A DNA stretch of 44,859 nt from Acidimicrobiales bacterium (GTDB lineage Bacteria; Actinomycetota; Acidimicrobiia; Acidimicrobiales; Aldehydirespiratoraceae): contig JAJCXW010000005.1 in assembly GCA_029263235.1 (NCBI GenBank), positions 1 through 44,859 on the forward strand. The letters run 5' to 3'. Positions 14,886 through 23,630 of this stretch are shown piece after piece. Made by a program: the position numbers and the translations under genes. The stretch's first letter is position 1, and each line of letters starts with the position of its first letter. The notes beneath the pieces were generated by a model. The model had not been told where the DNA came from and searched no databases. It saw nothing but the letters and a program-made list of their open reading frames with translations.

Positions 14886-17504
14886 ATGAGCACGGCAGTC
14901 GATTCCCAGCGGCCATCGGTGGCTACATCCGCCGGTCGGTTCGCCGGCCTTGATGGGCTCCGGGCCATTGCCGCGATCGGAATCTTCGTTCACCACGTCG
15001 GATTCTGGTCGAGCGCGACCTTCTCGGGCTACTGGGGGCGCTACATCGGGCGACTCGACGTCGGTGTGCCGGTGTTCTTCGCTCTTTCTGGGTTCTTGCT
15101 GTTCAGACCGATCGCGGAATCGGTGATCGACCGCAGTCCGCTGCGCCCCGCGCTCGTGCACCTGTGGCGCCGCGCCCTTCGCATCTATCCGGCGTTCTGG
15201 GTCGCGATCGTGCTGATCGTGGCGTTCACCAGCGAGGGCTTTCGCGACACGACAGGAGCGGTGGTCACCGTCTTGTTGGTGCAGATCCACTGGCCGACCC
15301 ACGCGATCGGTCCGATGCCTCAAGCTTGGAGCCTCGCCACCGAGGTCGGCTTCTACGCGATGCTGCCGCTGCTCGCCAGGGTTGCGAGGCCTCTGCTGGC
15401 CGACCGGTCCCGGGAGGGGCGTCGCAACGGACTGCTTCTCATGATTGCGGCCGGATACGTGATCAGCGTGGGGTTCCGAGCCGCGGTGTACGGAATCGGA
15501 AACAGGTGGACCAGCCCTGCCGTTCTCTGGCTGCCGGCCACCTTCGACTACTTCGCGGTGGGGATGGCGATCGCTATTCTCCATGTGGCGGCTCCGGCCG
15601 GTTCGGTCGGTCGTGAACGGCTTGATCGCATCGGCGGGCCGGCCGGATTGTGGTGGCTCGGAGCCTTGGTTGCGTTCCACGCGGTGTCGCAATGGATGGG
15701 CTTGGCGCTGGGGGTGGAGACGGCGTGGTGGCCCCGCGAGATGGCTCGCCAGTTCCTCTACGGAGCGATTGGTTTCGCTTTGCTGTTTCCTCTGGTCTTC
15801 GGGTCTGAGCGCCGCTCACTGGTCAGGCGTTTCGCCGCGAGCCGGGTGATGGAGTGGCTGGGTCAGATCTCCTACTCCATCTACCTCTGGCACATGGTGT
15901 TCATCATCCACGTCTGGCAACCCCTCAACCGAGTGGTCGGTTCGGTGTGGGACGACACGGTGCGGTCCGGATGGTTTCAGTCATCCTTGGGCTGGACTGG
16001 GCTCGATACAGCCCTCGATCATCGGTTCTTTCCGCTGCTGATCGTGGCCGGCATCCCGACGCTGGCTGTAGCCACGGTCAGCTACTACGCGGCGGAACGA
16101 ACCGGTCAAAGGCTGCAGGGGGCCATCAAGCGGCCGACTCTCGATCCCACGCCGACGGAGTCATGGTTGTCCACGATTGTTCTGCGGTGGCGAGCGGCGT
16201 CGTTTCGGGCCCAGATAGCGGTGATCGGATCGGCCGGTCTGGTCCTGCGGGTGATCTATGTGATCACCAAGCGAAACCAGACCCTCGACGAGGGCCGGGT
16301 CTTGCCGGGCGACCAGTTCTACTATTCGCTCGCCGCCGACGCGCTTGCCGCCGGCAAGGGTTTCGTGGTGCCGTGGCACGACTTGTCGATCGGGCTGGGT
16401 CAGGCGCCTCCCGGATCGGCGGCGCCCCACGCTGCGGCCCATCCACCGCTCACCGCGATCGTGTCGACCCCAGCGTCGTTGCTGCCGGGCGACAGCCTGA
16501 CCCCACAGAGACTCACCATGGCGCTGGTCGGAACAGCCGTGATCGTGGTTGTCGGACTTCTTGCACGTGAGTTCGCGGGTGCTCGAGTCGGCATGATAGC
16601 GGCGGCCATGGCTGCGATATACCCAGCCTTCTGGATCAACGATGGCCTGGTGATGGCGGAATCTCTCACCGCCCTGACTGTTGCTGGAGCGATCTGGGCC
16701 ACGCTTCGCTACAGGCGCGCGCCCGCGGTGAAGACAGCCGTCGAGATCGGCCTCTGGGTCGGTCTGGCTTCTCTGGCGCGCTCCGAATCGTTGCTGCTCA
16801 TACCCATTCTGATAGTGCCGCTGATGTGGGTCAGCCATTCGATCATCCGAGTCAAGCTGGCTCGTGTGTTCATCGCGGGGACGGTCGTGGCCGTGGTGAT
16901 CGCGCCGTGGGTGATACCGAATCTCGTGAGGTTCAACGACCCCGTCGTCATGTCCACAAACGATGGCCAGACGCTCCTGGGCGCCAATTCTCCTCAGACC
17001 TACAACGGTCGGGACGTCGGCTTCTGGACCCTCGAGTACTCGGAGAGTTTCGATGTGTCCGGTCTCGACCAGAGCGAGGTCTCCGGGGTATACCGCCGCG
17101 CCGCGTTCGACTACATGGGTGATCACCTATCGGAGTTGCCGAGAGTGGTGGTCATACGAGTCGGTCGACTGTGGTCGGTGTATCAGCCATTCCAGATGGC
17201 TGATTGGAATCAGGGTGAGGGTCGCGAGTTGTGGGCGTCGTATCTGGCGCTTGTCGGCTTCTCGGTCGTGGTTCCTCTGGCTGCAGTGGGTTGGCGCCGC
17301 TCGGATCCCAGTGTCGTGTGGCGGTGGCCGTTCATGGCTCTTTTCATCCAGGTCACTCTTGTTGGCGCGGCGTTCTACGGAATCCCTCGGTTCCGTGTGC
17401 CGGCCGAGATCGGGCTGATCGTGCTGGCCGCGGTCGGCCTCTCCTGGGCGGCCAACATCGGAACAAGTCGTCACAGGACTGTGTCTTCGTCGCCACCGTC
17501 GTAG
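14886..17504 (+). CDS. fusion of acyltransferase-3 and GT-C (PMT-like) glycosyltransferase
   Basis: An 872-residue membrane protein. Residues of about 15-410 are an acyltransferase-3 (OafA-type) domain: GLDGLRAIAAIGIFVHHVGFW with the catalytic His, then about ten helices and ISYSIYLWHM. After a linker near 420-440, the second half is a GT-C transferase: RVIYVITKRNQ, a periplasmic-type GDQFYYSLAADAL segment, then further helices and a PAFWINDGLVMAESL region resembling PMT/ArnT-like enzymes. The architecture suggests one protein that both attaches a sugar from a polyprenyl-phosphate donor and acylates a glycan; this is inference. ATG at 14886 is chosen at the domain start; AGGATT 8 nt upstream is a poor -10 match. 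No frameshift is seen between the two parts. Confidence 0.85.
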   Translation: MSTAVDSQRPSVATSAGRFAGLDGLRAIAAIGIFVHHVGFWSSATFSGYWGRYIGRLDVGVPVFFALSGFLLFRPIAESVIDRSPLRPALVHLWRRALRIYPAFWVAIVLIVAFTSEGFRDTTGAVVTVLLVQIHWPTHAIGPMPQAWSLATEVGFYAMLPLLARVARPLLADRSREGRRNGLLLMIAAGYVISVGFRAAVYGIGNRWTSPAVLWLPATFDYFAVGMAIAILHVAAPAGSVGRERLDRIGGPAGLWWLGALVAFHAVSQWMGLALGVETAWWPREMARQFLYGAIGFALLFPLVFGSERRSLVRRFAASRVMEWLGQISYSIYLWHMVFIIHVWQPLNRVVGSVWDDTVRSGWFQSSLGWTGLDTALDHRFFPLLIVAGIPTLAVATVSYYAAERTGQRLQGAIKRPTLDPTPTESWLSTIVLRWRAASFRAQIAVIGSAGLVLRVIYVITKRNQTLDEGRVLPGDQFYYSLAADALAAGKGFVVPWHDLSIGLGQAPPGSAAPHAAAHPPLTAIVSTPASLLPGDSLTPQRLTMALVGTAVIVVVGLLAREFAGARVGMIAAAMAAIYPAFWINDGLVMAESLTALTVAGAIWATLRYRRAPAVKTAVEIGLWVGLASLARSESLLLIPILIVPLMWVSHSIIRVKLARVFIAGTVVAVVIAPWVIPNLVRFNDPVVMSTNDGQTLLGANSPQTYNGRDVGFWTLEYSESFDVSGLDQSEVSGVYRRAAFDYMGDHLSELPRVVVIRVGRLWSVYQPFQMADWNQGEGRELWASYLALVGFSVVVPLAAVGWRRSDPSVVWRWPFMALFIQVTLVGAAFYGIPRFRVPAEIGLIVLAAVGLSWAANIGTSRHRTVSSSPPS

Positions 17505-17631
17505 TTCTGACGGTCTGTTCATCCACCGCCGGATGCTTTCCTCTCACCTTGATCGACGACAGTCCAAACTGCCACACCTTTGGTAGCGGGCAAATCCTCT
17601 GGTGGATGTGGCCCGGTCCTGTGTGCGACGG

Positions 17632-17637
17632 TACGTT
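17632..17637 (+). promoter_or_regulatory. -10 box of the alkylsulfatase-type gene
   Basis: TACGTT fits TANNNT and would start transcription near 17644, leaving a leader of about 22 nt with GGGAGA before the ATG. The ten bases TACGTTGCCG recur in the amtB promoter. Confidence 0.4.
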
Positions 17638-17665
17638 GCCGACACTGCGATCTTGGGAGACGAGT

Positions 17666-18979
17666 ATGTCTGATCTGTTGGGAATCTCGGAGAAGATCAT
17701 CGACTCGGGTGTGTTGTCGGAGATGCCCAACCGGGTCACTCAGGAGCTATCGGAGGTGGGTGAGGGACTCGCGGTCGTCGAGTCCTTCAGCCATATCTGG
17801 GGAGTCGACACCGGTGATGGCCTCGTCTTGTTTGATGCCAGCGGTGTCCTGACAGGTGTGGAGGCCATGGAAGCCATGCGTTCATGGCGCACCGACCGCG
17901 TCGACACTCTCGTCTACACCCACGGCCATGTCGACCATGTCGGTGGAAGTGGAGCGGTGCTGGCTGACGCCGATCGACGGGGATACCGACGCCCGACCGT
18001 TGTGGCCCACGAGGCCGTGCATGCCCGGCTCGATCGCTATCGCCGCACCAATGGTTGGAATCTCAGTATCAATGCCCGGCAGTTCGGTGGAATTCGCACC
18101 GCTGGCATGTCAATAGGCGGCAACAGCGGCAGCAACAATCTGGGTATGCCCAACGGCCGGTTCCTGCCCGAGGATGTAGCCACTCCCGACATCACCTACT
18201 CCGACGCTGTTTCGATGCGTGTCGGTGATGTCGAGATGGAACTCCACCATGCTCGCGGTGAGACCGACGACCACACGTGGACCTGGTTGCCCGGCCGCAA
18301 GGCTGTGCTCGTTGGGGATCTGTTCATGTGGAACTTCCCCAACGCCGGGAATCCGCAGAAGGTGCAGCGTCATCCAGGCGAGTGGGCGCACGCCCTCCGG
18401 GAGATGATGGCCCGTCGGCCCGAGTATCTGCTGCCAGCCCATGGCTTGCCGATCGGTGGAGCAGATCGGGTCGAGACGGTGCTCGACAACACTGCTACCG
18501 CGCTCGAACATCTGGTCGAGTCAACGGTCGCTCTCATGAATCAGGGTGCCGATCTCGACACGATCATCCACACGGTGAGCGTTCCAGCCCACTTGGCCGA
18601 ACTGCCCTACCTGCAGCCCTTCTACGACGAACCCGAGTTCGTGGTGCGCAACATTTGGCGTCTCTACGGCGGCTGGTGGGACGGCGATCCGTCCTCGCTC
18701 AAGCCTTCCCCGAGGGCGCTGGTCGCAGGCGAGATTGCGGATCTGGCAGGAGGCGCCCGGGCTCTGGCCCAGCGGGCCGCCGAAGTCGCCGACACCGGCG
18801 ATCTCTCGTTGGCCTGTCATCTCGTCGAGATGGCCGCCAACGCCAGCCCTGAGGACCGGGGTATTCATGAGATAAGGGCTGACGTCTATACGCGTCGTCG
18901 CAAGGAGGCCACGTCGTTGATGGCCCGAGGCGTGTATCGGGGGGCGATCCGTGAGTCGCAGGCGGCGATCGAGGAGTGA
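17666..18979 (+). CDS. metallo-beta-lactamase-fold alkyl/aryl-sulfatase family protein
   Basis: A 437-residue protein with THGHVDHVGG near residue 86, the later HARGETDDHTW and PAHGLPIGG, and a C-terminal half with the conserved RNIWRLYGGWWDGDPSSLKP of the sulfatase dimerisation domain. This set belongs to the SdsA1/BDS1 family, which hydrolyses alkyl sulfate esters at a two-zinc site. No signal peptide is visible, so the protein is probably cytoplasmic. It is shorter than SdsA1 (about 650), lacking the C-terminal sterol-carrier-like domain. GGGAGA lies 5 nt before the ATG, which fixes the start; an upstream open frame overlaps the acyltransferase gene and is spurious. Confidence 0.9.
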   Translation: MSDLLGISEKIIDSGVLSEMPNRVTQELSEVGEGLAVVESFSHIWGVDTGDGLVLFDASGVLTGVEAMEAMRSWRTDRVDTLVYTHGHVDHVGGSGAVLADADRRGYRRPTVVAHEAVHARLDRYRRTNGWNLSINARQFGGIRTAGMSIGGNSGSNNLGMPNGRFLPEDVATPDITYSDAVSMRVGDVEMELHHARGETDDHTWTWLPGRKAVLVGDLFMWNFPNAGNPQKVQRHPGEWAHALREMMARRPEYLLPAHGLPIGGADRVETVLDNTATALEHLVESTVALMNQGADLDTIIHTVSVPAHLAELPYLQPFYDEPEFVVRNIWRLYGGWWDGDPSSLKPSPRALVAGEIADLAGGARALAQRAAEVADTGDLSLACHLVEMAANASPEDRGIHEIRADVYTRRRKEATSLMARGVYRGAIRESQAAIEE

Positions 18980-18980
18980 G

Positions 18981-18994
18981 CCGCTGTTCAGCGG
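18981..18994. terminator. inverted repeat between convergent genes
   Basis: CCGCTG and CAGCGG are palindromic with 2 bases between; as RNA this gives a 5-bp stem with loop GTTC. It begins 2 nt after the sulfatase stop and includes the last codons of the opposing gene. Confidence 0.35.
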
Positions 18995-19515
18995 GCCAGA
19001 TCCGACACCGGGCTGGTCGATTTGCGGTAGACGTCGCCGGCAATGGTGACCGGTGAGTCGAGGTAGATGAGGTCGCCCGAGCTGATGAGGGCGCTGACCT
19101 GACCGGTGCGGTCGAGGCCGATTTCATTGACTCGCACCCAAGTTCCGTTGCGTCGTAGCCAGTTGCCGGCCCTCACGAGTTCGGGTGGTATCACCGCTCC
19201 TGGCCGGAGCTCCACAGCGGCGGCCGCTGTCGCTAGTTCCTTGAGCCGATGAACAGCTGCTGTGAGAAGCGATACACCGAACAGTGCCAAGATCAATCCG
19301 GCGACCGTGTTGGTGGTCGACTCGGTGCCGCTGGTCGACGAGACGACCAAGGCAACTCCGGCGATCAACAGCAAGGTTGAAGTCGTGATGGCCGCGATGC
19401 AGGTTCTGACCGAGTGGACGCTCGACGGGGTGGCGACGTCGACTACATGGCCGTGCTCGGCGTATTGAAGGAGCTGTTCGTTCACATCCAGTGGATGCTC
19501 ACAATTGAATGCCAT
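18988..19515 (-). CDS. hypothetical membrane protein, 175 residues
   Basis: Not recognised. An N-terminal soluble segment of about 40 residues (FNCEHPLDVNEQLLQYAEHG) is followed by two membrane helices (CIAAITTSTLLLIAGVALVV and AGLILALFGVSLLTAAVH) and a C-terminal beta-rich domain (NWLRRNGTWVRVNEIGLDR) that reads like a small SH3-type or Hint-like barrel. ATG at 19515 is chosen because GGGGGAA precedes it at 3-nt spacing; the open frame runs 25 codons further without a better site. It converges with the sulfatase gene. Confidence 0.6.
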   Translation of the reverse strand: MAFNCEHPLDVNEQLLQYAEHGHVVDVATPSSVHSVRTCIAAITTSTLLLIAGVALVVSSTSGTESTTNTVAGLILALFGVSLLTAAVHRLKELATAAAAVELRPGAVIPPELVRAGNWLRRNGTWVRVNEIGLDRTGQVSALISSGDLIYLDSPVTIAGDVYRKSTSPVSDLAR

Positions 19516-19604
19516 GGGTTCCCCCAGAACCGTGCTTGAGGAGTGCACTTTTGCACACCCCCGGACCATCGGCCACCTCGGCCGACCCATCGATCCACCC
19601 CCAC

Positions 19605-19661
19605 CCCGAAATCAGTGGCGTCAGGCCACAATTCTTGTGGCCTGGGCCCCCTGATTTCGGG
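19605..19661. repeat. 57-bp nested palindrome beside tRNA-Leu
   Basis: Outer arms CCCGAAATCAG (19605-19615) and CTGATTTCGGG (19651-19661) are perfectly complementary over 11 bp. Inside them, CAGGCCACAA (19622-19631) and TTGTGGCCTG (19635-19644) form a second perfect 10-bp stem with a 3-nt loop. Six unpaired bases separate the stems on each side. It begins 20 bp behind the 3' end of the tRNA and could end its transcript, but there is no T-run and the structure is larger than a normal terminator. Confidence 0.8.
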
Positions 19662-19681
19662 AGGTTTTGGGGATGGATTGG

Positions 19682-19768
<87 letters not shown>

Positions 19769-19805
19769 GTGGCTCGTTGCCGCCCGGAGGCGACCACGAC
19801 GAACG

Positions 19806-19811
19806 AGGCTA
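19806..19811 (-). promoter_or_regulatory. possible -10 box of tRNA-Leu
   Basis: TAGCCT on the minus strand lies 37 nt before the tRNA 5' end, leaving room for a short 5' leader removed by RNase P. The rest of the 134-bp gap to fhaA shows no other feature except the fhaA promoter. Confidence 0.35.
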
Positions 19812-19890
19812 TCGCGATGTGGCTGGATTGCTGTCGCTCGATGGCTGGCTGTATCGGGCGAGTCGGTCGAATCGGGTGAACGAACGGGGC

Positions 19891-19896
19891 TAGCCT
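19891..19896 (+). promoter_or_regulatory. -10 box of a leaderless promoter for fhaA
   Basis: TAGCCT ends 6 nt before the GTG at 19903, the same hexamer and spacing as at 45-50. Confidence 0.55.
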
Positions 19897-19902
19897 TCCG
19901 GC

Positions 19903-20556
19903 GTGAGCCTCAGGTCGGTCGAACGACGTCTCGAAAAGCTGGTCGAAGGAACGGTTGGCCGTCTCTTCTCCGGCGGCGTTCGCCCCATCGAGATCTCACG
20001 GAAGATCGCCCGGGCCATGGGCGACTCGCGATCGGTCGGGGTGAAGGGCCAGCCCGTGGTGGCCAACCATTTCGCGGTCCAGTTGAGCGAGCCCGACCTC
20101 GAACGCTTCGCCGACATTGCCGACACCCTCGAACACGAACTCTCAGAGGCCGCTCGAGAGACCGCCCGGGAAGAAGACTGGGTCTTCATGGGCCCGGTCA
20201 AGGTCGAACTTTCTGAGGCCTCTGATCTCAGAAACGGTGCGGTGCGCGTCGCGGCCCGGATGAAAGAGGCCGATGGTGTCACCGGAGTTCTCCACCTACC
20301 CAACGGCCAGCAGATGGTACTCGGCGAGTTCCTCGTCACCATGGGCAGACTCCCGGAGTGCACGGTGTCGTTCGACGACCCCAACATCAGTCGTGTCCAC
20401 GCCGAGATCCGACCCGATGGCGGAGGATTCATGTTGATCGACAAGGGATCCACCAACGGAACCTGTGTCAACGGAGAGCGAGTGTCGACTCATCGGTTGC
20501 TCGACGGCGATCGCATAAGCGTCGGTGCCACTGAGATCAACTTCCGTGCCGGATGA
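19903..20556 (+). CDS. fhaA: FhaA-type protein (DUF3662 plus FHA domain)
   Basis: A 217-residue phosphothreonine-binding signalling protein. Residues 1-115 are the DUF3662 domain (RSVERRLEKLVEGTVGRLF, FVVANHFAV-type strand), and about 128-215 are an FHA domain with GRLPECTV, SRVHAEI and GSTNGTCVNG. In mycobacteria FhaA binds phosphorylated partners in cell-wall synthesis. Here the long disordered linker of the roughly 530-residue mycobacterial protein is absent, leaving the two domains nearly fused. It is the first gene of the cluster, 61 bp before fhaB. Confidence 0.92.
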   Translation: MSLRSVERRLEKLVEGTVGRLFSGGVRPIEISRKIARAMGDSRSVGVKGQPVVANHFAVQLSEPDLERFADIADTLEHELSEAARETAREEDWVFMGPVKVELSEASDLRNGAVRVAARMKEADGVTGVLHLPNGQQMVLGEFLVTMGRLPECTVSFDDPNISRVHAEIRPDGGGFMLIDKGSTNGTCVNGERVSTHRLLDGDRISVGATEINFRAG

Positions 20557-20580
20557 CCCGCCGACCGCCCCGAACGCGGT

Positions 20581-20599
20581 CGGCCACTCATGGTGGCCG
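20581..20599 (+). promoter_or_regulatory. inverted repeat upstream of fhaB
   Basis: CGGCCAC and GTGGCCG are perfectly complementary over 7 bp around TCATG. The repeat ends 3 bp before the fhaB -10 box, covering the -35 and spacer region, so it may be an operator or a 3' stem-loop of fhaA. Confidence 0.35.
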
Positions 20600-20602
20600 A
20601 AG

Positions 20603-20608
20603 TAGGCT
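20603..20608 (+). promoter_or_regulatory. -10 box of a promoter for fhaB
   Basis: TAGGCT ends 9 nt before the GTG at 20618, in line with a leaderless or near-leaderless transcript. Confidence 0.45.
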
Positions 20609-20617
20609 CTCTGCACC

Positions 20618-21136
20618 GTGACAGATCAGTTGCTGCTCGTATCCCGAATCGCATTTCTGGTTCTCGTCTACTTGGTGTTCGTGCGTGTGGCTCGAGCCGT
20701 GATGGTCGAGGTTCGGGCCGAGACTTCGGGGGGCTCCGATCGGTTGTCACCGGCGGAGGTTCCGGTGGCGAAGAATGTCGGATCTCGATCGGCGACCGCT
20801 CCGAATCGACCTTCGTCGACTTCAGCGCACTCTTCGACATCTACCATCACCGGCCGTCGCCTCACCGTGCGGACCCCGGCTCATCTTGCGGGCTCCTCGT
20901 TCGCTCTCGACGCCGAGGTCACCATCGGTAGGGCCCCGGGCTGTGCGGTCTCAATCGACAACGCGAAGATCTCGAAACTGCACGCCCGCGTGTTCGAATC
21001 CGACGGCCGGTGGGTGATCGCCGACCTGGGCTCCACCAACGGCACCACTGTCAACGGCGAACTTTGCGGCACCCCCGTCCGGTTGAACCCCGGCGATCTA
21101 ATCGGAATCGGCGAAGCCGTGTTGGAGTTCGAATGA
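20618..21136 (+). CDS. fhaB: FhaB-type membrane-anchored FHA protein
   Basis: A 172-residue protein with one N-terminal membrane helix (VSRIAFLVLVYLVFVRVARAV), a Ser/Pro/Thr-rich linker of about 45 residues, and a C-terminal FHA domain with GRAPGCAVSI, SKLHARV and GSTNGTTVNG. It matches mycobacterial FhaB/FipA, which links PknB phosphorylation to the division machinery. The phosphatase gene begins within its stop (ATGA). Confidence 0.92.
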   Translation: MTDQLLLVSRIAFLVLVYLVFVRVARAVMVEVRAETSGGSDRLSPAEVPVAKNVGSRSATAPNRPSSTSAHSSTSTITGRRLTVRTPAHLAGSSFALDAEVTIGRAPGCAVSIDNAKISKLHARVFESDGRWVIADLGSTNGTTVNGELCGTPVRLNPGDLIGIGEAVLEFE

Positions 21137-22281
21137 TCGAGTTTGGTTGGGGGGGAGCCAGCGAGACCGGCCCGGTCAGGCGCAAGAATCAGGATTGTCT
21201 GCTGATCTCGGATCCGATGTTCGTCGTGGCCGACGGCATGGGTGGTCATCAGGCTGGCGAAGTCGCGGCATTGATGGCCATCGAGACATTGGCCTTGGAG
21301 ACTCATCCGAGGACGGTTGACGAACTCGTCGAAGCGGTCGAGGCAGCCAATACGGCGATCATCGAGCGGGGCGAATCCGAAGTGACGATGCGAGGGATGG
21401 GCACGACGGTCTGCGTCTTGGCCGGTCTCGATCTTCCCGACCAGTCCATGCTCGGAGTGGTCAACGTTGGGGACTCTCGTCTCTATCTCAGCTCTGATGA
21501 AGGTCTGACCCAGATAACCGAAGACCACAGCCTGGTCGAGACCTTGGTACGTGATGGCCGCCTCAGCCGCAAGGAGGCCTCGGTTCATCCGCAACGAAAC
21601 ATTCTCACTCGTGCCCTCGGAATCGACCCGAAGGTCCTGGTCGATTCGTGGCTTCTGACGGCGATCGTCGGTGATCGCTATGTGATCTGCAGCGACGGCC
21701 TGTTCAACGAGCTGTCTGCCAATGAGATTCACACGATCCTTGTCGAGACACGTGATCCCGACACCGCGGCGCACCGACTTGTCGATGAGGCATGTGCGGC
21801 GGGGGGCCACGACAACGTCACCGTCGTGGTGGTCGACATTGTCGGGATCGAACAGCCGACCGACCCGGTAGAAGACCGAGTTTCAGAGTTCCGGCCGGCC
21901 CTGCCTCGTGTCGAGAAGCCTGCCCCGGCGGTCGTCTCCGAGCGATCGTTGGCATCGCGTCCATTGTTCACGTGGCGCCTCGGTTTGTTCGTGGCGTCGG
22001 TCGTCACGGTGATGGCGGTGCTGATGGTGAGTGTGGTCGTCTACGCCAGATCCGGGTTCTTCGTCGGTGTCGACGGCACCGAGGTCGTGATCTTCAAGGG
22101 CCGCCCCGATGGTGTGCTCTGGTTCGATCCCACATTCGAGGAATCGGTTCAGGTATCTGTGGCCGACCTCGCTCCGTCGGACCTCGACGAGGTGTCCGAC
22201 GGCGTGCAGTTCGATTCTCTCGACGAGGCCAAGCAGTACGGGTTCGAGTTGTTCGTGCGGGCCGAGAACCAGCAGCCGTGA
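21133..22281 (+). CDS. pstP: PP2C-family Ser/Thr protein phosphatase, membrane-anchored
   Basis: A 382-residue protein. The catalytic domain (1-240) has the PP2C metal motifs ADGMGGHQAGE, GMGTT, VGDSRLYL, SDGLFN and GGHDNVTVV. One membrane helix follows (FVASVVTVMAVLMVSVVVYA, about 285-305), then an external tail of about 75 residues. It should reverse PknB phosphorylation. The start ATG overlaps the fhaB stop by 4 nt and a GTG of rodA overlaps its stop, so the genes are translationally coupled. Confidence 0.93.
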   Translation: MIEFGWGGASETGPVRRKNQDCLLISDPMFVVADGMGGHQAGEVAALMAIETLALETHPRTVDELVEAVEAANTAIIERGESEVTMRGMGTTVCVLAGLDLPDQSMLGVVNVGDSRLYLSSDEGLTQITEDHSLVETLVRDGRLSRKEASVHPQRNILTRALGIDPKVLVDSWLLTAIVGDRYVICSDGLFNELSANEIHTILVETRDPDTAAHRLVDEACAAGGHDNVTVVVVDIVGIEQPTDPVEDRVSEFRPALPRVEKPAPAVVSERSLASRPLFTWRLGLFVASVVTVMAVLMVSVVVYARSGFFVGVDGTEVVIFKGRPDGVLWFDPTFEESVQVSVADLAPSDLDEVSDGVQFDSLDEAKQYGFELFVRAENQQP

Positions 22282-23630
22282 TTCTCGTGGGTCGGGTACG
22301 GCGCGCGTGGCGTGCCGTCGACCCGGCAGGTCTCGGGCGGATCAAACCCGAGATCGCCGCCATCCACCCTCGTCGGGTCGAACTCGGTCTGATCGCGATG
22401 GTCGGCCTGGTATTCGTGTTCGCGCTGGCAAGTCTCAGCGGCACCTCGACACTTCCTTCGACGCTCGGCCCGTTCCTTGCCTGGATGCTGGTGCTGTTGG
22501 TGGTGGCCCATGTCGTCACCCGTCGGTTCGCTCCGGCGGCCGACCCGGTGCTGTTGCCGATGGCCCTGTTTCTCAATGGCATCGGCTACGTGATGATCGC
22601 CCGCCTCACCGGCGATGTCGACGGGGGATCTGATCTCGCCGGCCTGCAGGCGATCTGGACGGCGGTCGGCATCGCGGCGTTCACGATGACCCTGGTGTTC
22701 GTGCCTCGAACGAGGATGCTGACCCGCTATCGCTACTTGCTGGGGCTCGTCGGGGTCTCCTTGTTGGTGTTGCCGCTGGTGCCAGGGCTCGGGCGCAGTA
22801 TCAACGGGGCTCGAATTTGGGCCAGCGTCGGGCCGGTCAACTTCCAGCCGGGCGAGTTCGCCAAGATTGCTCTAGCGGCCTTCTTCGCGGCGTACCTGGT
22901 CGACTCCCGCGAGCTTCTTCGTACCCGAATAGAGCTTCGCGATCTGGCCCCGATACTGCTGGCTTGGGGCGTTTCGCTGGCGATCATGACTTTCGAGAAG
23001 GACCTCGGTTCGTCGCTGCTGTTCTTCGCTCTCTTTGTGGTGGTTCTCTGGATCGCGTCGGAGCGGGCGGTGTTTCTGGCGATCGGATCGGCGCTGTTCG
23101 CCGGGGGCGCCCTCATGGCGTGGAGCACCTTCGCTCACGTGCAGCAGAGGGTCGATATCTGGCTCGACCCGTGGGCTGATCCGAGAGGCGCCGGATTCCA
23201 GATCGTGGAGGCGTCGTTCGCTCTCGCCGATGGCGGACTCACCGGCACGGGCCTTGGCCGCGGTGAGCCGGGTCGGGTTCCGTTCGCCGAAAGCGACTTC
23301 ATCTTCGCCGCCATTGGTGAGGAACTGGGATTGGCCGGCTCGGTGGCGGTGCTGATGTCCTTCCTGGTGCTCATCGGGTCGGGCCTGCGGATCGCGCTTC
23401 GAGCCCGCGGCGGGTTCGAGAAGTTGTTTGCTGTCGGGCTAACCACGCTGCTCGGTGTCCAGGCCTTCGTGATCATGGGTGGGGTGCTGAGAGTGGTGCC
23501 TCTCACGGGAATCACCCTCCCGTTCGTGAGCTACGGCGGTTCGTCGCTCGTGTCGAACTACGTGCTTCTGGCGCTGCTGATGCGGATGTCGCATGAGCAG
23601 CGAACCGTCGCACCGGGAGACAGGCCGTGA
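22278..23630 (+). CDS. rodA: SEDS-family peptidoglycan glycosyltransferase RodA/FtsW
   Basis: A 450-residue membrane protein with about ten to twelve helices and the SEDS signatures RSINGARIW, QPGEFAKIALAAFFA, EKDLGSSLLFFALF and LPFVSYGGSSLVSNYV. It polymerises lipid II glycan strands together with the transpeptidase encoded next. The start is a GTG (GTGATT) overlapping the pstP stop by 4 nt. The longer open frame upstream lies over pstP and is spurious. Confidence 0.93.
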   Translation: MILVGRVRRAWRAVDPAGLGRIKPEIAAIHPRRVELGLIAMVGLVFVFALASLSGTSTLPSTLGPFLAWMLVLLVVAHVVTRRFAPAADPVLLPMALFLNGIGYVMIARLTGDVDGGSDLAGLQAIWTAVGIAAFTMTLVFVPRTRMLTRYRYLLGLVGVSLLVLPLVPGLGRSINGARIWASVGPVNFQPGEFAKIALAAFFAAYLVDSRELLRTRIELRDLAPILLAWGVSLAIMTFEKDLGSSLLFFALFVVVLWIASERAVFLAIGSALFAGGALMAWSTFAHVQQRVDIWLDPWADPRGAGFQIVEASFALADGGLTGTGLGRGEPGRVPFAESDFIFAAIGEELGLAGSVAVLMSFLVLIGSGLRIALRARGGFEKLFAVGLTTLLGVQAFVIMGGVLRVVPLTGITLPFVSYGGSSLVSNYVLLALLMRMSHEQRTVAPGDRP

